A DNA stretch of 64,000 bases from Ehretia macrophylla (lineage: Eukaryota; Streptophyta; Magnoliopsida; Boraginales; Ehretiaceae): NCBI GenBank assembly GCA_037974665.1, contig CM075782.1, forward strand, positions 43,576,851-43,640,850. The letters are read 5' to 3'. The translations under genes were made by a program, and so were the position numbers. Of the stretch, positions 11,220 to 24,507 are shown one piece after another (position 1 is the stretch's first letter; each line of letters starts with the position of its first letter). Under the pieces are notes generated by a model. It was not told the origin of the DNA. It saw only the letters and a program-made list of their open reading frames with translations, and searched no databases.

Positions 11220-12734
11220 TCAAGGTCTTTGAATACTAACAAGAAAAGCATTGAGATTATTATCTGATGACCCTCCTTTAGAAATTGCTTGCTGACATCT
11301 GAGTTGAAGCTCTCCAGCTCTTCTCATCATATCCTTCCTCTCTTTGCTTTCCAAGTCCATAAATCTCCTTATAAGTTGTGCTATTTCATCTCTTCGCACC
11401 AAACTTTCTTTCTTTGCTTCTCTTTTCACTTCCCAACCAATCTTCCAATCTTCAACGATGATTTTGCTGTTTGTGGTTTGATCCATCAGTATAGGAAGCG
11501 TAAGCATCGGCACGCCTGTGAAAACACCTTCCGTGGTTGAATTCCATCCACAATGAGTCCAGAATCCACCAACTGCAGGGTGGCTTAACACTTTCAGTTG
11601 TTCACACCATGGTACTATAAGTCCAGCACCACCACCTCCACATCTCTCTCTTAACCTAGAGGTTTCGCCACGAGCCACCCATAAGTATCTAACACCGCTA
11701 TCTTGCAATCCAGAAGTGATTTCATCCAATTGAGTACTTGAAACCGAAAGAAAACTCCCCAGTGAGACATACAACACTGAAGTTCGAGGTTGATTGTTTA
11801 ACCATTCCAGATACTGATGATAGTCATCCTCGGTGGTTAAGTGAGAGCCATTTTTCAGATCAAAGTATGGTATGACAGGACCAACAGAATATACAGGAAA
11901 CGAAAAATTTAGTTTCAGAGCATCGATAACTTGAGATTCAAGCTCGAATATAGATGTCAACAGAAGATATTGTGCTTTGCTCACATTGGCAAATGCACGA
12001 AGAGCTAGCTGCAGAAGTCGATCATCCTCTTCGCGTAAGATTGTTGGAATGTCTGACAGGCGAATTGAAGAAATTCCAGGAATGTAATCAATACGGTCAT
12101 CTCCTCTTTCTGTACCTGCACGAGTAATTTCGATTCATCATATGCTTTAAAAAGACTCAAAAGAAACAAATTGCATATTAAAGACAATAAATAAATGCAT
12201 TTCGAACGGTTGAATAAGCACACCTGATAATTCTAATGGATAATGCCCGTTGTCAACTAGGAGCTGAAAATGGTGAAAAACAGAGAACGCTGAAGCTGAC
12301 ATCGTCCAGAGTGATGCCACCGGAATATTCCTTCTGTTTCCAACATCAACTGCCCATTGAAGAAAAGTGTCGGCGATAATAATCGTCGCTGGCAACTCAA
12401 TCTCATCAAGAAGCTGCTCAAATGGCTTCTCCATCTTGGTCTGTGTGGCTTCCACAAAGCCAACCATGTCAGCTGCACGACCCAGCTCAGATGGCAACAC
12501 GTTTGGGATCGTAGCGAAGCGAATGTTAGCCGGCTTGGTTTCTGAGCCGATAAAGCCGAGCCACTCCTCAGTGATGACAAAGGTGACGATGAGGTTGGTG
12601 GTTCTTGAAACTAATGATTTGCAGAGGTTCATTAATGGGTTGATATGGCCTCTGCCTGGGTATGGCACAGCCACAACGTGGTGAATACTTGTTGGCTCAT
12701 TGCTTGAAGATTCGTCCATGGAAGTTGGAAGCAA
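11220..12734 (-). CDS. UGT87A: UDP-glycosyltransferase, UGT87A-like
   Basis: This gene encodes a family-1 glycosyltransferase that moves sugar from a UDP-sugar to a small acceptor, probably in the cytosol. It has two exons, 12734-12224 and 12115-11220, joined across a 108-bp GT-AG intron. The product is 468 aa, the normal length. The N-terminal domain opens with HHVVAVPYPGRGHINP (about residues 18-33) holding the catalytic His, and the partner Asp lies in ADTFLQWA (about 122). The PSPG box spans residues 340-383, is exactly 44 residues, and starts WCEQ and ends LMDQ. The GFIGSETKP and SLWTMSASA stretches match the UGT87A group as I recall it. Arabidopsis UGT87A2 has been linked to flowering-time control, but the acceptor here is unknown. 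A second in-frame Met at codon 6 (12719) could also be the start. No break seen. Confidence 0.93.
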
Positions 12735-12890
12735 GAGAAATGGGTAGGTGAAATAAGCAAACGAGTAAAGAAGATAAGGTTATCAAGTGAAGTTTTATAG
12801 TGCCAATTGTTTAGGCCGCCCTCATAACTAAGAAGATTTATGATTTAACGTTACGGCGTTAGGACGGAGATTCTATTATTTGATACCTAA

Positions 12891-13414
12891 TTATTAGGGA
12901 GAATTACATTAGGGGTCTCTATTGTTTCATTTTTTTAAAAAAATTAATTTTTATTATTTTAAATAATTTAAATTAATCCTTATTATTTAATATCTGTTGT
13001 TAAATAATTAAATGAAAATTTATAAAATGATTAAAATAATTTTTAAAAATAATTAAATTACTAAACTACTCATCTCACCCCTCCCCCTCATCCTCATGAT
13101 AGAATGAATTGATTTATTTTGTAAATTTTGAGGACTAAATTAAATTTATTTGTAAACTTAACGAACTAAATTGAAGTTTTATAAAAATTATATTACTTTT
13201 ATCATTTTACCCCTATATTATTATTTATTTTTGTTAAATTTAACACTAATTTTTTTTGTCGGGCACTAAATTGATACTTTTAAAAATATTGGAGATTGAT
13301 TTTAAATTTTATAGAAATAATAGAAATTTATTAAAATTATTTAAAATAATAGGGACTAATTTTTTTTTAAAAAAGTGTTAAATAGGAACTAATGGTACTA
13401 TTATCCCTAATTAT
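12891..13414. mobile_element. MITE-like foldback element
   Basis: This roughly 520-bp, AT-rich block has arms of about 85-100 bp that are reverse complements: the left arm starts ttagggagaattac near 12894 and the right arm ends atccctaatta near 13412. The arms share blocks such as ttattttaaataattt. The flanking duplication is unclear because both sides are AT-rich. It has no coding sequence and sits about 160 bp upstream of the UGT start codon, so it may lie within that gene's promoter region. Confidence 0.6.
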
Positions 13415-14305
13415 TATATCATAATTATTTAATTAGTTTATCAGCTGATAAATCTCTTACAACGTTATGAAAAAATTTAAGTTCCGATGATGAAGTATGT
13501 GTAATAATCAAATTACCACAAGTTATATGAGCTCATCAATGACATAATTAAATTTGTCCTGCGACGCACTAAGATGACCAGGTTCCAACTAGAGAAGTGA
13601 ATGGATCTACCTTTGGATCAAAGAAAGAAAAGAAAACATAGGGGTATTGAATCATCCATGGCTCGTTCTATACGGCTAACGTATCGAAGAATATATACAA
13701 ATTAAACCAAACTAAATTTTATCACACTAGTTGAGGTTTTGAGGTCAATTATATATATGGATACAAAGAGCTAAATATTACTAAGAGTCTATTTAGTCTA
13801 CCTTTTACATAGTTAAAAATGTTTTATGTGAGTTTAGAAGTAAAAATTAATTTATTTAGCCAATTTTTTAGAATGCTTTTAGGTAAAAATCGAAGCAGAA
13901 AAAAATTAAAAAATAAGAGGCTCGAAATTTGACTTTTTCAAAAAATATTTTTGCGAAACTATTTTTATATAATGCTGTAAGTTATTTTTTTTTTTTCTTC
14001 TCAAATATATCACTCCATATTTTTTGAAAGCCCGATATTGACTTCAAAATTTTAAAAAGCTCAATATTTCCTAACACTTCAAACCAAAATTATACTACTG
14101 AATGCTCTATCACTCAAAAACTAAAATTTCACAACGAAGCCACACAAAGTCTAAGAGTCCTACCTTCAATCAATGTATCAAAGAATATGAAATAAATTGT
14201 AAAATTTTCATTTATCCGCAATTAATAACTCTCTTTTATTTGGATTGGGGAGGTTAGTAAAGAATTTGTTAAGGAGAAATTACCAAAACCATCTAAATGT
14301 CCCAA
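13415..14305. other. AT-rich intergenic stretch
   Basis: This is about 890 bp with A/T runs and no gene, RNA or clear repeat that I can support. Its last bases (AAATA, 14306-14310) form the left target duplication of copia element B. Confidence 0.5.
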
Positions 14306-14310
14306 AAATA

Positions 14311-14587
14311 TTTTGAATTGTAGAGATTACACAGTTGTACAAATCTCTAGAAGTCAAGATTGTTGAATTATAGAAATTTGTTAGCTGTGCAAAAGTCAAG
14401 TTTGTTGAATTATACAGATTTCATAGTTGTACAAATCTCTAATAGTCAAGTTTGTTGACTATTAGAGATTACAGAGGATTGTGAGGAATTGATAGGTTTA
14501 GATTGAGGGATTTAAAATCTCTATAAATACCTTGTATATTTTTAATCAGTAACAGAATGGAAAAAATCATTTCATTATTTTTGAAGA
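14311..14587 (+). repeat. 5' LTR of copia element B
   Basis: This 277-bp LTR is directly followed by the primer-binding site. Near its 3' end a TATA box (ctataaata, about 14520) fits the LTR promoter. Direct repeats of it lie at 19683-19977 and 24742-25017. Confidence 0.9.
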
Positions 14588-14600
14588 TGGTATCAGAGAG
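14588..14600 (+). other. Primer-binding site of element B (tRNA-Met type)
   Basis: TGGTATCAGAGAG directly abuts the LTR. TGGTATCAGAGC is the usual copia primer-binding site, complementary to the 3' end of initiator tRNA-Met. Confidence 0.85.
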
Positions 14601-17600
14601 GTATACGATTTTTTGAATATCAAACCCAAAAAAAATAATCCCAAAAATCCCAAACATATCCAAAAAAAAAAAAAAAAACATATCAGTCTTTGACTGACTC
14701 AAACCCAAACTTATATTCTGATTCATCCAAAAATAAAATAAAAATAAAAAAAAACTCAGATTCAAATCCAAATATTCAGAATCAAAATCAACGAAAAAAA
14801 ATAATACTCTCAAAGCCAAATCAAGAAATAAACAAGTTCAGCCGCCAGAGTTGTCGTGCCTTTCGCTGTCTTCCATCGTGACTCATGTCTATGTGAGTCC
14901 TTTTTTTTTTTTTTTTTATATGTGTGTGTGATGTTAAAAGTCTTCTAAATAGTCTCAATATTTTGAAGATCTGCATCTACAAATACCAGCAACGATACAA
15001 AGATGTCAACTAGAGGAAAGTTTGGGTAATGATTAAAGAAAACATAATTATGAGATGGCCCTAAATGTTTTTTACCTTTGCTTTTCATTTTTTTCTTCGC
15101 GGGATAATTTTTTTGAATCTCAACTTTTTTTTTATTTGTTTTCTAACTTGGATACAAAATACTAGTAGGCCAAGTGAGATCATTGCAGCTTTTAAAAAAA
15201 AAAAATTTATTTTGCTTTCTTGTTCTTTCTATGAACTTTCAAGAAAGGTGGAAAAAAAAGAGAGACTTTGTGGTAACAGTATAGTAAGGTGCTTTATTGT
15301 GTAGACTAAATTATTATTATTTTAATTTTCTTTTCTGCCAGTTTAAAAAAAAATAAGTGAAACATCTGGGATTAAATCTGTTCCACTTATAGGTCAGTCC
15401 GAAGGAGTTTTTAATGCAGGACTCACTCTTACCGAATCCAATTACGACATATGGTCTCAGCTCATGGAAATGCAAATTGCTGAAAGGGACAAAAGCTCGT
15501 ACATTCATGGTAAGAATAAACAATCTGTAGAATCTGATGAAGACTATGAAAAATGGTATATTAAAAATCAAAAGGTCAAACAGTGGTTGTTAATGTCGAT
15601 GTCTCCAAATATCATGAGACGTTATTTACGCTTACCCATAGCCCATGATATTTGGATTGCTTTGTCAAAAGCTTTTTATGATGGAAGTGATGAATTACAA
15701 GTATTTACTATGAATCAAAAAGCATTTTCTGCAAAAAAAGGTGGGTGAATTCTCTCTGTGTATTATGGAGAACTGACATAAATTTTTCAAAAATTAGATC
15801 ATCGTGATACGGTGGTTATGAAAGATCCAGATAATGTCAAATCCTACCGCAAGACTATTGAGCGTCTAAGAGTGCACATATTCCTCGTTGGATTGGATGA
15901 GGATTTTGATTTAATTAGACGAGAGATTATGCGTAGAGACTCAGTACCAAATCTAGATGAATGTTACTCTTTGGTTCGACGAGAAGCTGTTTGTCGTACC
16001 ACCCTCAAAGGCAATTCCGATACATCTGAAACTAGTGCTATGGTTGCTCGGAACCCATCTAATCATGGTCAACAAGATCGTGCTCGACCCAACAATGGTA
16101 GACCACCCAGTGGTGTTAACAAGTCTTCTTACAAATGCACTCATTGCAATAAGACTGGTCATACCAAAAATCGTTGTTTTGAGATTGTGGGCTATCCAGA
16201 ATGGTGGGATCCTAGTCGCGCAAAGAAAAATCAACCAAAGCCATCCACTGTAGCTGTTGCCGATACAAAGCTGGAAGATGAAATTCCTAACAACACTTCG
16301 ACATTGGTAATCGCTGCAAACAATGGTGGTAAAGTTTTAAATATTTCTACACCTGTTTTGAATAGTGCATGAATAATTGATTCTGGTGCAACAGATCACA
16401 TGATGTATGATTCTAGACAAGTCTCATCACTTAAACACTCATCCCAAAAATTTATCTCTACTGCAAATGGAACTTTCACCCTAGTGCTTGGGAAATGATC
16501 TTTGACACTGACCAATACATTAAATTTAGATTCTGTTTTGGTTGTTCCATCTTTACATTACAACTTTTTTGTCAATTTCTCAAATAACCACTACTTTATC
16601 TTGTGTTGTAATTTTTTGGCCTGATTTTTGTGTGTATAAGGACATCAAAACCAGGAAGACGATTGGTTGTGGTATTAGACAGGGGAAGCTATATTACTTG
16701 GACTTGGAATCAAAGAGTACTGAAAGCTTACGACAAGCTCTGATAGTAGGTGGTCTTGAAGATAAGAAAAAGGAAAGAAATATGGTTATGGCATCGTCGT
16801 TTTGGACATGCTTCTTTTGGATATCTAAAAAAATTATTTCCTAGTTTATTTATAGAAGTTGATGTTTCTAGTTTTAAGTGTGATGTTTGTGAACTTGCCA
16901 AAAGTCATTGTGCTTCGTTTCCATTACGGTTGAATAAGAGTCCACTTCCTTTTATGTTGATTCATTCTGATGTCTGGGGTCCATCTAAAGTCACTACTTT
17001 TGGTGGGATACGTTGGTTTGTAACATTTATTGATGATTGTACCAGGATGACATGACTTTGCTTGATGAAATCCAAAAGTGAAGTGAACTCAAAATTCCAA
17101 ATGTTTCATAAACAAATTGAAACTTAGTATAAAAGGAAGATTCAAGTTCTTTACAGTAACAATGGTGGAGAATATCAAAGTACTGAGTTTCAACGATATC
17201 TAGAAGCACAAGGAATTATTCATCACACCACTTGTTCTAACACATCGTAACAGAATGGGGTGGCTGAACGAAAAAATCGGCATTTGTTGGCGGTTGTCCA
17301 ATCTTTGTTAATCGAAGCCCATATGCCACTGTCTTATTAGGGAGAAACAATCATCTTTGCAGCTTATTTAATCAATCAGGTACCCTCCAGCACTATCAAT
17401 TTCAAAACGCCATTTCAAACACTTACTGGTGCAGTTGTTGCCCCAACTGTTGCACATTTAACTCCTCATGTCTTTGGGAGTATGGTGTTTGTACACCTTC
17501 ACAAGCATCAACGAACCAAATTAACGCCTCAAGCCTTGAAATGTGTTTTTGTTGGTAATGCCACTCATCAGAAAGGTTATCGGTGTTACCATCCTCCAAC

Positions 17601-19682
17601 ATGTCGATTATTTATCACAATGGATGTTATTTTAAATGAAGACGCAATGTACTTCTCTGCGTCTGAATTTCAGAGGGAGTACCAGAAGGAAATTCAAACT
17701 CTAGATTATGATAATCAAGGTGAAGACAACTTAGATATAAGTGGTATAACGTTGGATTCCAGTGGTGATGACTCACAAATTGAAAAAAATAAGAAAATGG
17801 GTGAATTGGATTTAAGTGGTATGATATTAGATCAAAGTGGTGATGAGCACCCAATAACTGAAGAAGTAAGTCTACCTCAAGTCCAACCTGAAAATGAGTC
17901 TTTAGAAAATATGGCTTCTTCTTCGGTTGATATATCATACCAATCATTTACTAAAGATGTTCCTAAGCCACACAAAAGACAATTACCACATTGTCACACT
18001 AGAGGTATTCCTAAACCCACATTTGAGCCAGATCTTTCTAGTAGAGTAAAATATCCTATGAGCCGTTATGTGTCTAACCATCGTTTGTTGGAATCAAATA
18101 TGTATTTTGTGAATCAATTATCTATTGTATCTATTCCTAACAGTGTGCAGGAAGCCTTAGTTGATCCTAGGTGGAAAGCAGCTATGAACGAGGAGATGAA
18201 ATCTTTGGAAAAAAATCAAACATGGGAGTTGGTTAATCCTCCACCAGGAAAAAAGCCAGTTGGATGTCCGTGGATTTACACTATAAAGTACAAAGTTGAT
18301 GGCACAATTGAACGCTTTAAGGCAAGACTGGTAGCAAAAGGATACACTCAAACCTATAGGATTGATTACACAGAAACATTTGTACTTGTAGCCAAAATCA
18401 ACACAGTTCGTGTCTTGATATCTCTAGCGGCTAACCTAGATTGGCCCTTACAATAGTTCGATGTGAATAATGCTTTTCTTCATGGCGAATTATCTGAAGA
18501 AGTCTACATGGATCTCTCACCTGTGTGCATGATACCAAAAAAGCACAGTCAAAAGGTATGCAGGCTAAAAGAATCATTGTATGGGTTGAAGCGATCTCCT
18601 AGAGCATGGTTTGGAAGGTTCACAAATCTATGATTGCATTTGGTTACCATCAAAGCAACTCAGACCATACTCTTTTCATAAAAAAAGATAAAGAAAAAAT
18701 CACTGCGCTCATTGTATATGTGGATGATATGGTGGTTACAGGTAATGATCCTAATGAAAGGAAATAGTTACACAATTATCTATCCAAAGAGTTTGAGATG
18801 AAAGATCTAGGCCCCTTGAAATATTTTCTTGGGATTAAAGTCTCCCGTTCTAATAAGGGAATATTTATGTCTCAAAGAAAATATGCTTTAGATCTATTAC
18901 AAGAAACTGGTATGTCAGCATGTCAACCAATAGATACTCCAGTGGAAGAAAATCTGAAGCTATGTGTTGAGTCAAACCAAGTATCAGTTGACAAAGGAAG
19001 AAACCAAAGACTTGTAGGGAGATTGATGTACTTATCTCACACCAGACCAGATCTTGCTTATGCTTTAAGTATTGTCAGTCAGTTTATGCATAATCCTGGT
19101 GAACGACATATGGATGATGTTATTCGAATTTTGAGGTATTTGAAATCTGCTCCAGGAAAAGGAATATTATTACTAAAAATGTAAACTATCAAAACATAGA
19201 AGCATATACTGATGCTGACTGGGTTGGTGATGTGGGTAACAAACGATCAACTTCTGGTTACTTTACCTTTGTAGGAGGTAATCTTGTGACATGGAGAAGC
19301 AAGAAACAAAGTGTTGTAGCTCGCTCAAGTGCAGAAGCTGAATTCAGAGGTTTGGCAAATGTTATTTGTGAGCCATTATGGCTAAGACTTCTCTTGCAGG
19401 ATTTAGGCATTTTATTTGAACAACCTATCCGATTGTTTTATGACAATAAAGCAGCACGTGATATTGCACATAATCCAGTTCAGCATGACCGAACAAAACA
19501 CGTCGAGGTAGATAGATTTTTCATTAAGGAAAAGCTAGATGAAAAAATTGTGGAATTACCTAAGATTCGTTCAGAAGATCAGTTGACTGACATTCTTACC
19601 AAAGTTGTCTCAAATCGAGTGTTCTTAATGTTTATAGACAAGTTGGGCATATGGGACATCCATGCACCAACTTGAGAGGCAG

Positions 19683-19977
19683 TATTGAATTGTAGAGATT
19701 ACACAGCTGTACAAATCTCTAGAAGTCAAGATTGTTGAATTATAGAGATTTGTTAGCTGTGCAAAAGTCAAGTTTGTTGAATTATACAGATTTCATAGCT
19801 GTACAAATCTCTAATAGTCAAGCTTGTTGACTATTAGAGATTAGTTGACTATTAGAGATTACAGAGGATTGTGAGGAATTGATAGGTTTAGATTGAGAGA
19901 TTTAAAATCTCTATAAATGCCTTGTATATTTTTAATCAGTAACAGAATGGAAAAAATCATTTCATTATTTTTGAAGA
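19683..19977 (+). repeat. 3' LTR of copia element B
   Basis: This 295-bp LTR exceeds the other two copies because it carries an 18-bp tandem duplication (gttgactattagagatta twice, about 19827-19862). It is followed by the right target duplication AAATA. Confidence 0.9.
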
Positions 19978-19982
19978 AAATA

Positions 19983-20575
19983 CAGTCCCCCAAATTGGGT
20001 TCAAAATGAGAAACAGATTGTAGTCAATCATTAAATATCTATATCAACGTTATTCTTTCTACAAAATTATAAAGATATTATATGTAAATAAGACATTAAA
20101 AAATGTTATATATTAATTTGTATATACAGTTTGTCTGTTCTTTTTATTTCTTCTCCAATCTAAACAACGAAAATATATAATCCTTTATAATTTTACCTAA
20201 ATTAAATAAAATTTAATTCTCTCTTTCCCTTTCTTTATAATTGTTTCATTTACTTCCCTTTCTTTAATATTTTATCTTTCGTAAATCCAAACAAGCCCTT
20301 AGTAACTCTGCATGTAGCACCATAAGATTTATGATAACATGGGTTCCACTTGAGATTGAAAGAATAGAGTACATGTGAGGGTTCGATCGAATTACCAAGG
20401 GAAGGATGAGAAAACGAAAGGAAAATATAAGAATAGTAAAGCAAAATAAATTACTTCTTTTCTCGCACACTCTCTTACTAATACAACCAAAAAAACTATC
20501 TCTCGTACACACACAAACACACACCTATATCACGTATAAACACTCTTATACATAGACATGCTAACATTCACCCTC
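19983..20575. other. Host flank of element B, left copy
   Basis: About 590 bp of AT-rich host DNA with a CA-rich tract (acacacacaaacacacacc near 20505-20525). It is repeated at 25023-25616. Small minus-strand reading frames occur in both copies but show no protein family. A short MITE-end-like sequence (aaatccaaacaagccctta) lies near 20283. Confidence 0.6.
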
Positions 20576-23500
20576 ATGGTGGGATCCTAGTCGTGCAAAG
20601 AAAAATCAATCAAAGCCATCCACTGCAGCTGTTGCCGATACAACGCTAGAAGATGAAATTCCTAACAACACATCGGCATTGGTAATCGCTGCAAACAATG
20701 GTGGTAAGGTTTTAAATATTTCTACACTTGTTTTGAATAGTGCATGGATAATTGATTCTGGTACAACAGATCACATGATGTATGATTCTAGACAAGTCTC
20801 ATCACTCAAACATTCGTCCCAAAAATTTATCTCTATTGTAAATGGAACTTTCACCCCAGTGCTTGGGGAGGGATCTTTGACTTTAACCAATACATTAAAT
20901 TTAGATTCTATTTTGGTTGTTCCATCTTTAGATTACAACATTTTGTCAGTTTCTCAAATAACCACTACTTTATCTTGTGTTGTAATTTTTTGGCCTGATT
21001 TTTGTATGTTTAAGGACATCAAAACTAGGAAGACGATTAGTTGTGGTATTAGACGGGAGAAGTTATATTACTTGGACTTGGAATCAAAGAGTACTGAAAG
21101 CTTACGACAAGCTCTAACAGTAGGTGGTCTTGAAGATAAAAAAATGAAAGAAATATGGTTATGGCATCACCGTTTTGGACATGCTTCTTTTGGATATCTA
21201 AAAAAATGATTTCTTAGTTTATTTATAGAAGTTGATGTTTCTAGTTTTAAGTGTGATGTTTGTGAACTTGCCAAAAGTCATTGTGCTTCATTTCTATTAC
21301 GGTTGAATAAGAGTCCACTTCCTTTTATGTTGATTCATTCTGATGTCTAAGGTCCATCTAAAGTCACTACCTTAGGTGGGACATGTTGGTTTGTAACATT
21401 TATTGATGATTGTATCAGGATGACATAGCTTTGCTTGATGAAATCCAAAAGTGAAGGGAACTCAAAATTCCAAATGTTTCATAAACAAATTGAAACTTAG
21501 TATAAAAGGAAGATTCAAGTTCTTTACAGTGACAATGGTGGAAAATATCAGAGTACCAAGTTTCAACGATATCTGGAAGCTCAAGGAATTATTTATCACA
21601 CCACTTGTTCTAACACACCATAACAGAATGGGGTGGCTGAACGAAAAAAATGGGCATTTATTGGCAGTTGTTCGATCTTTGTTAATCGAAGCCCATATGC
21701 CACTGTCTTATTGGGGAGAAGTAGTCATCTTTGCAGCTTATTTAATCAATCGGGTACCCTCCAGCACTATCAATTTCAAAACGCCATTTCAACACTTACT
21801 GGTGCAGTTGTTGCCCCAACTGTTGCACATTTAACTCCTCATGTCTTTGGGTGTGTGTTGTTTGTACACCTTCATAAGCATCAACTAAACCAAATTAACG
21901 GCTCAAGCCTTGAAATGTGTTTTTGTTGGTAATGCCACTCATCAGAAAGGTTATCGATGGTATCATCCTTCAACATGTCGATTATTTATCACAATGGATG
22001 TTATTTTTCATGAAGACGCAATGTACTTCTCTGCGTTTGAATTTCAGAGGGAGTACCAGAAGGAAATTAAAACTCTAGATTATAATAATCAAGGTAAAGA
22101 CAACTTGGATATAAGTGGTATAACGTTGGATTCCAGTGGTAATGACTCATAAATTGAAAAAAAATCAGAAAATGGGTGAATTGGATTTAAGTGGTATGAT
22201 ATTAGATCAAAGTGGTGATGAGCACCCAATAACTGAAAAAGTAAGTCTACCTTAAGTCCAACCTGAAACTGAGTCTCTAGAAAATATGGCTTCTTCTCCG
22301 GTCGATATATCATACCAATCGTTTACTAAAGATGTTCTTAAGCCATACAGAAGACAATTACCACATCGTCACACTAAAGGTATTCCTAAACCCACATATG
22401 AGCTAGATCTTTCTAGTAGAGTAAAATATCCTATGAGCCGTTATGTGTCTAACCATCGTTTGTTGGAATCAAATATGTTTTTTGTGAATCAATTATCTGT
22501 TGTATCTATTCCTAACAGTGTGCAAGAAGCCTTAGTTGATCCTAGGTGGAAAGCAGCTACGAACGAGGAGATGAAATCTTTGGAAAAAAATCAAACATGG
22601 AGTTGGTTGATCCTCCACTAAGAAAGAAGCCAGTTGGATGTCAATGGATTTACACTATAAAGTACAAAACTGATGGCACAATTGAACGCTTTAAGGCAAT
22701 ACTGGTAGCAAAAGGATACACTCAAACCTATGGGATTGATTACACAGAAACATTTACACCTGTAGCCAAAATCAACACAGTTCGTGTCTTGATATCTCTA
22801 GCGGCTAACCTAGATTGGCCCTTACAACAGTTCGATGTGAATAATGCTTTTCTTCATGGTGAATTATCTGAATAAGTCTACATGGATCTCCCACCTGGGT
22901 GCATGATACCAAAAAAGCATAGTCAAAAAGTATGCAGGCTAAAAGAATCATTGTATGGGTTGAAGGGATCTCCTAGAGCATGGTTTGGAAGATTCACAAA
23001 ATCTATGATTGCATTTGGTTACCATCAAAGCAACTCAGACCATATTCTTTTCATAAAAAAGGATAAAGAAAAAATCACTGCGCTCATTTTATATGTGGAT
23101 GATTTGGTGGTTACAGGTAATGATCCTAATGAAAGGAAATAGTTACACAATTATCTATCCAAAGAGTTTGAGATGAAAGATCTAGGCCCCTTGAAATATT
23201 TTCTTGGGATTGAAGTCTCCCGTTCTAATAAGGAAATATTTCTGTCTCAAAGAAAATATGCTTTAGATCTATTACAAGAAACCGGTATGTCAGCATATCA
23301 ACCAATAGATACTCCAGTAAAAGAAAATCTGAAGCTATGTGTTGAGTCAAACCAAGTACCAGTTGACAAATGAAAAAACCAGAGACTTGTAGGGAGATTG
23401 ATGTACTTATCTCATACCAGACCATATCTTGCTTATGCTTTGAGTATTGTCAGTCAGTTTATGCATAATCCTAGTGAACGACATATGGATGCTGTTATTC

Positions 23501-24475
23501 GAATTTTGAGGTATTTGAAATCTGCTCCAGGAAACGGAATATTATTACTAAAAATGCAAGCTATCAAAACATAGAAGCGTATACTGATGCTGACTGGGCT
23601 GGTGATGTGGGTAACAAATGACCAACTTCTGGTTACTTTACCTTTATAGGAGGTAATCTTGTGACATGGAGAAGCAAGAAACAAAGTGTTGTAGCTCGCT
23701 CAAGTGCAGAAGCTGAATTCAGAGGTTTGGCAAATGTTCTTTTTGAGGCATTATGGCTAAGACTTTTTTTGCAAGATTTAGGCATTTTATTTGAACAACC
23801 TATCCAATTGTTTTATGACAATAAAGCAGCGCGTGATATTGCACATAATCCAATTCAGCATGACCGAACAAAACATGTCGAGGTAGATAGATTTTTCATT
23901 AAGGAAAAGCTAGATGAAAAAATTGTAGAATTACCTAAGATTAGTTCAGAAGATCAGTTGGCTGACATTCTTACAAAAGCTGTCTCAAATAGAGTGTTCT
24001 TAAAGTTTATAGACAAGTTGGGCATCTGTAGGGATGGCAACGAGTCGGTTATCCGCGGTTTTTGACAAAACCGAAACCGAAACCGTTTAGCAAACCGAAA
24101 ACTGAAACCGAAACCGACAAGTTTAAAAAATTCATATCAAAAATCACAACCGACGGGTTATTAAAAACCCGTGGATAACCGAAACCGAAACCGATTACTT
24201 AAACAAAATCAATTTAAATAGAAAAAAGGTCCAAATTTATGAAAAAAATATTAATTTAAATGTTAAAAAATCTAAAAATACATTAAATCACAATTTATAC
24301 ATATTAAATAAAAAAATTAAAAAAATATATATACTACATCATTGTAAATATTTAATTCTAAAAAAATAAAAAAGAGAAACTGTTCGTCCATCATACAATA
24401 AGACAATAAAATTATATTATAAAAAAATAATAATAATAATAAATATATTATTTTATTATATATATTATATACATG

Positions 24476-24507
<32 letters not shown>

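Larger units (their letters stand above)
14311..19977 (+). mobile_element. Ty1/copia LTR retrotransposon (element B), complete in layout
   Basis: This is a 5,667-bp copia fossil on the plus strand with both LTRs and the target duplication AAATA on each side (14306-14310 and 19978-19982). The parts are the 5' LTR (14311-14587), a primer-binding site matching initiator tRNA-Met (from 14588), a leader, gag (about 15380-16230, with a CCHC knuckle CTHCNKTGHTKNRC), protease (about 16370-16600), integrase (about 16780-17480), reverse transcriptase (about 18130-18850), RNase H (about 19000-19660) and the 3' LTR (19683-19977). It is broken at roughly ten places. The LTRs differ at about 7 of 277 aligned sites (2.5%), so it is the youngest of the three copia elements, about one to two million years at usual plant rates (rough inference). 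Confidence 0.92.
16201..20575 (+). repeat. Tandem segmental duplication, left unit (R1)
   Basis: This 4,375-bp unit runs from the gag zinc-knuckle region of element B through its 3' LTR and about 600 bp of host flank, and is repeated directly at 20576-25616. Removing the 676-bp MITE and its 8-bp target duplication from the right unit leaves 4,357 bp, which equals the left unit minus its 18-bp LTR duplication. The junction at 20576-20578 is ATG, and ATG also begins the left unit (16201-16203) and follows the right unit (25617-25619), so the join has 3 bp of microhomology. Confidence 0.92.

Noticed and set aside
20250-20524. Paired minus-strand ORFs, repeated at 25291-25565, as a possible duplicated gene
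   Set aside because: The repetition is explained by the segmental duplication. The frames are low-complexity with no domain and no independent sign of selection.
20505-20525. CA-rich tracts and the AT microsatellites as possible regulatory arrays
   Set aside because: Simple sequence of this kind is common in plant intergenic DNA and nothing else supports a function.
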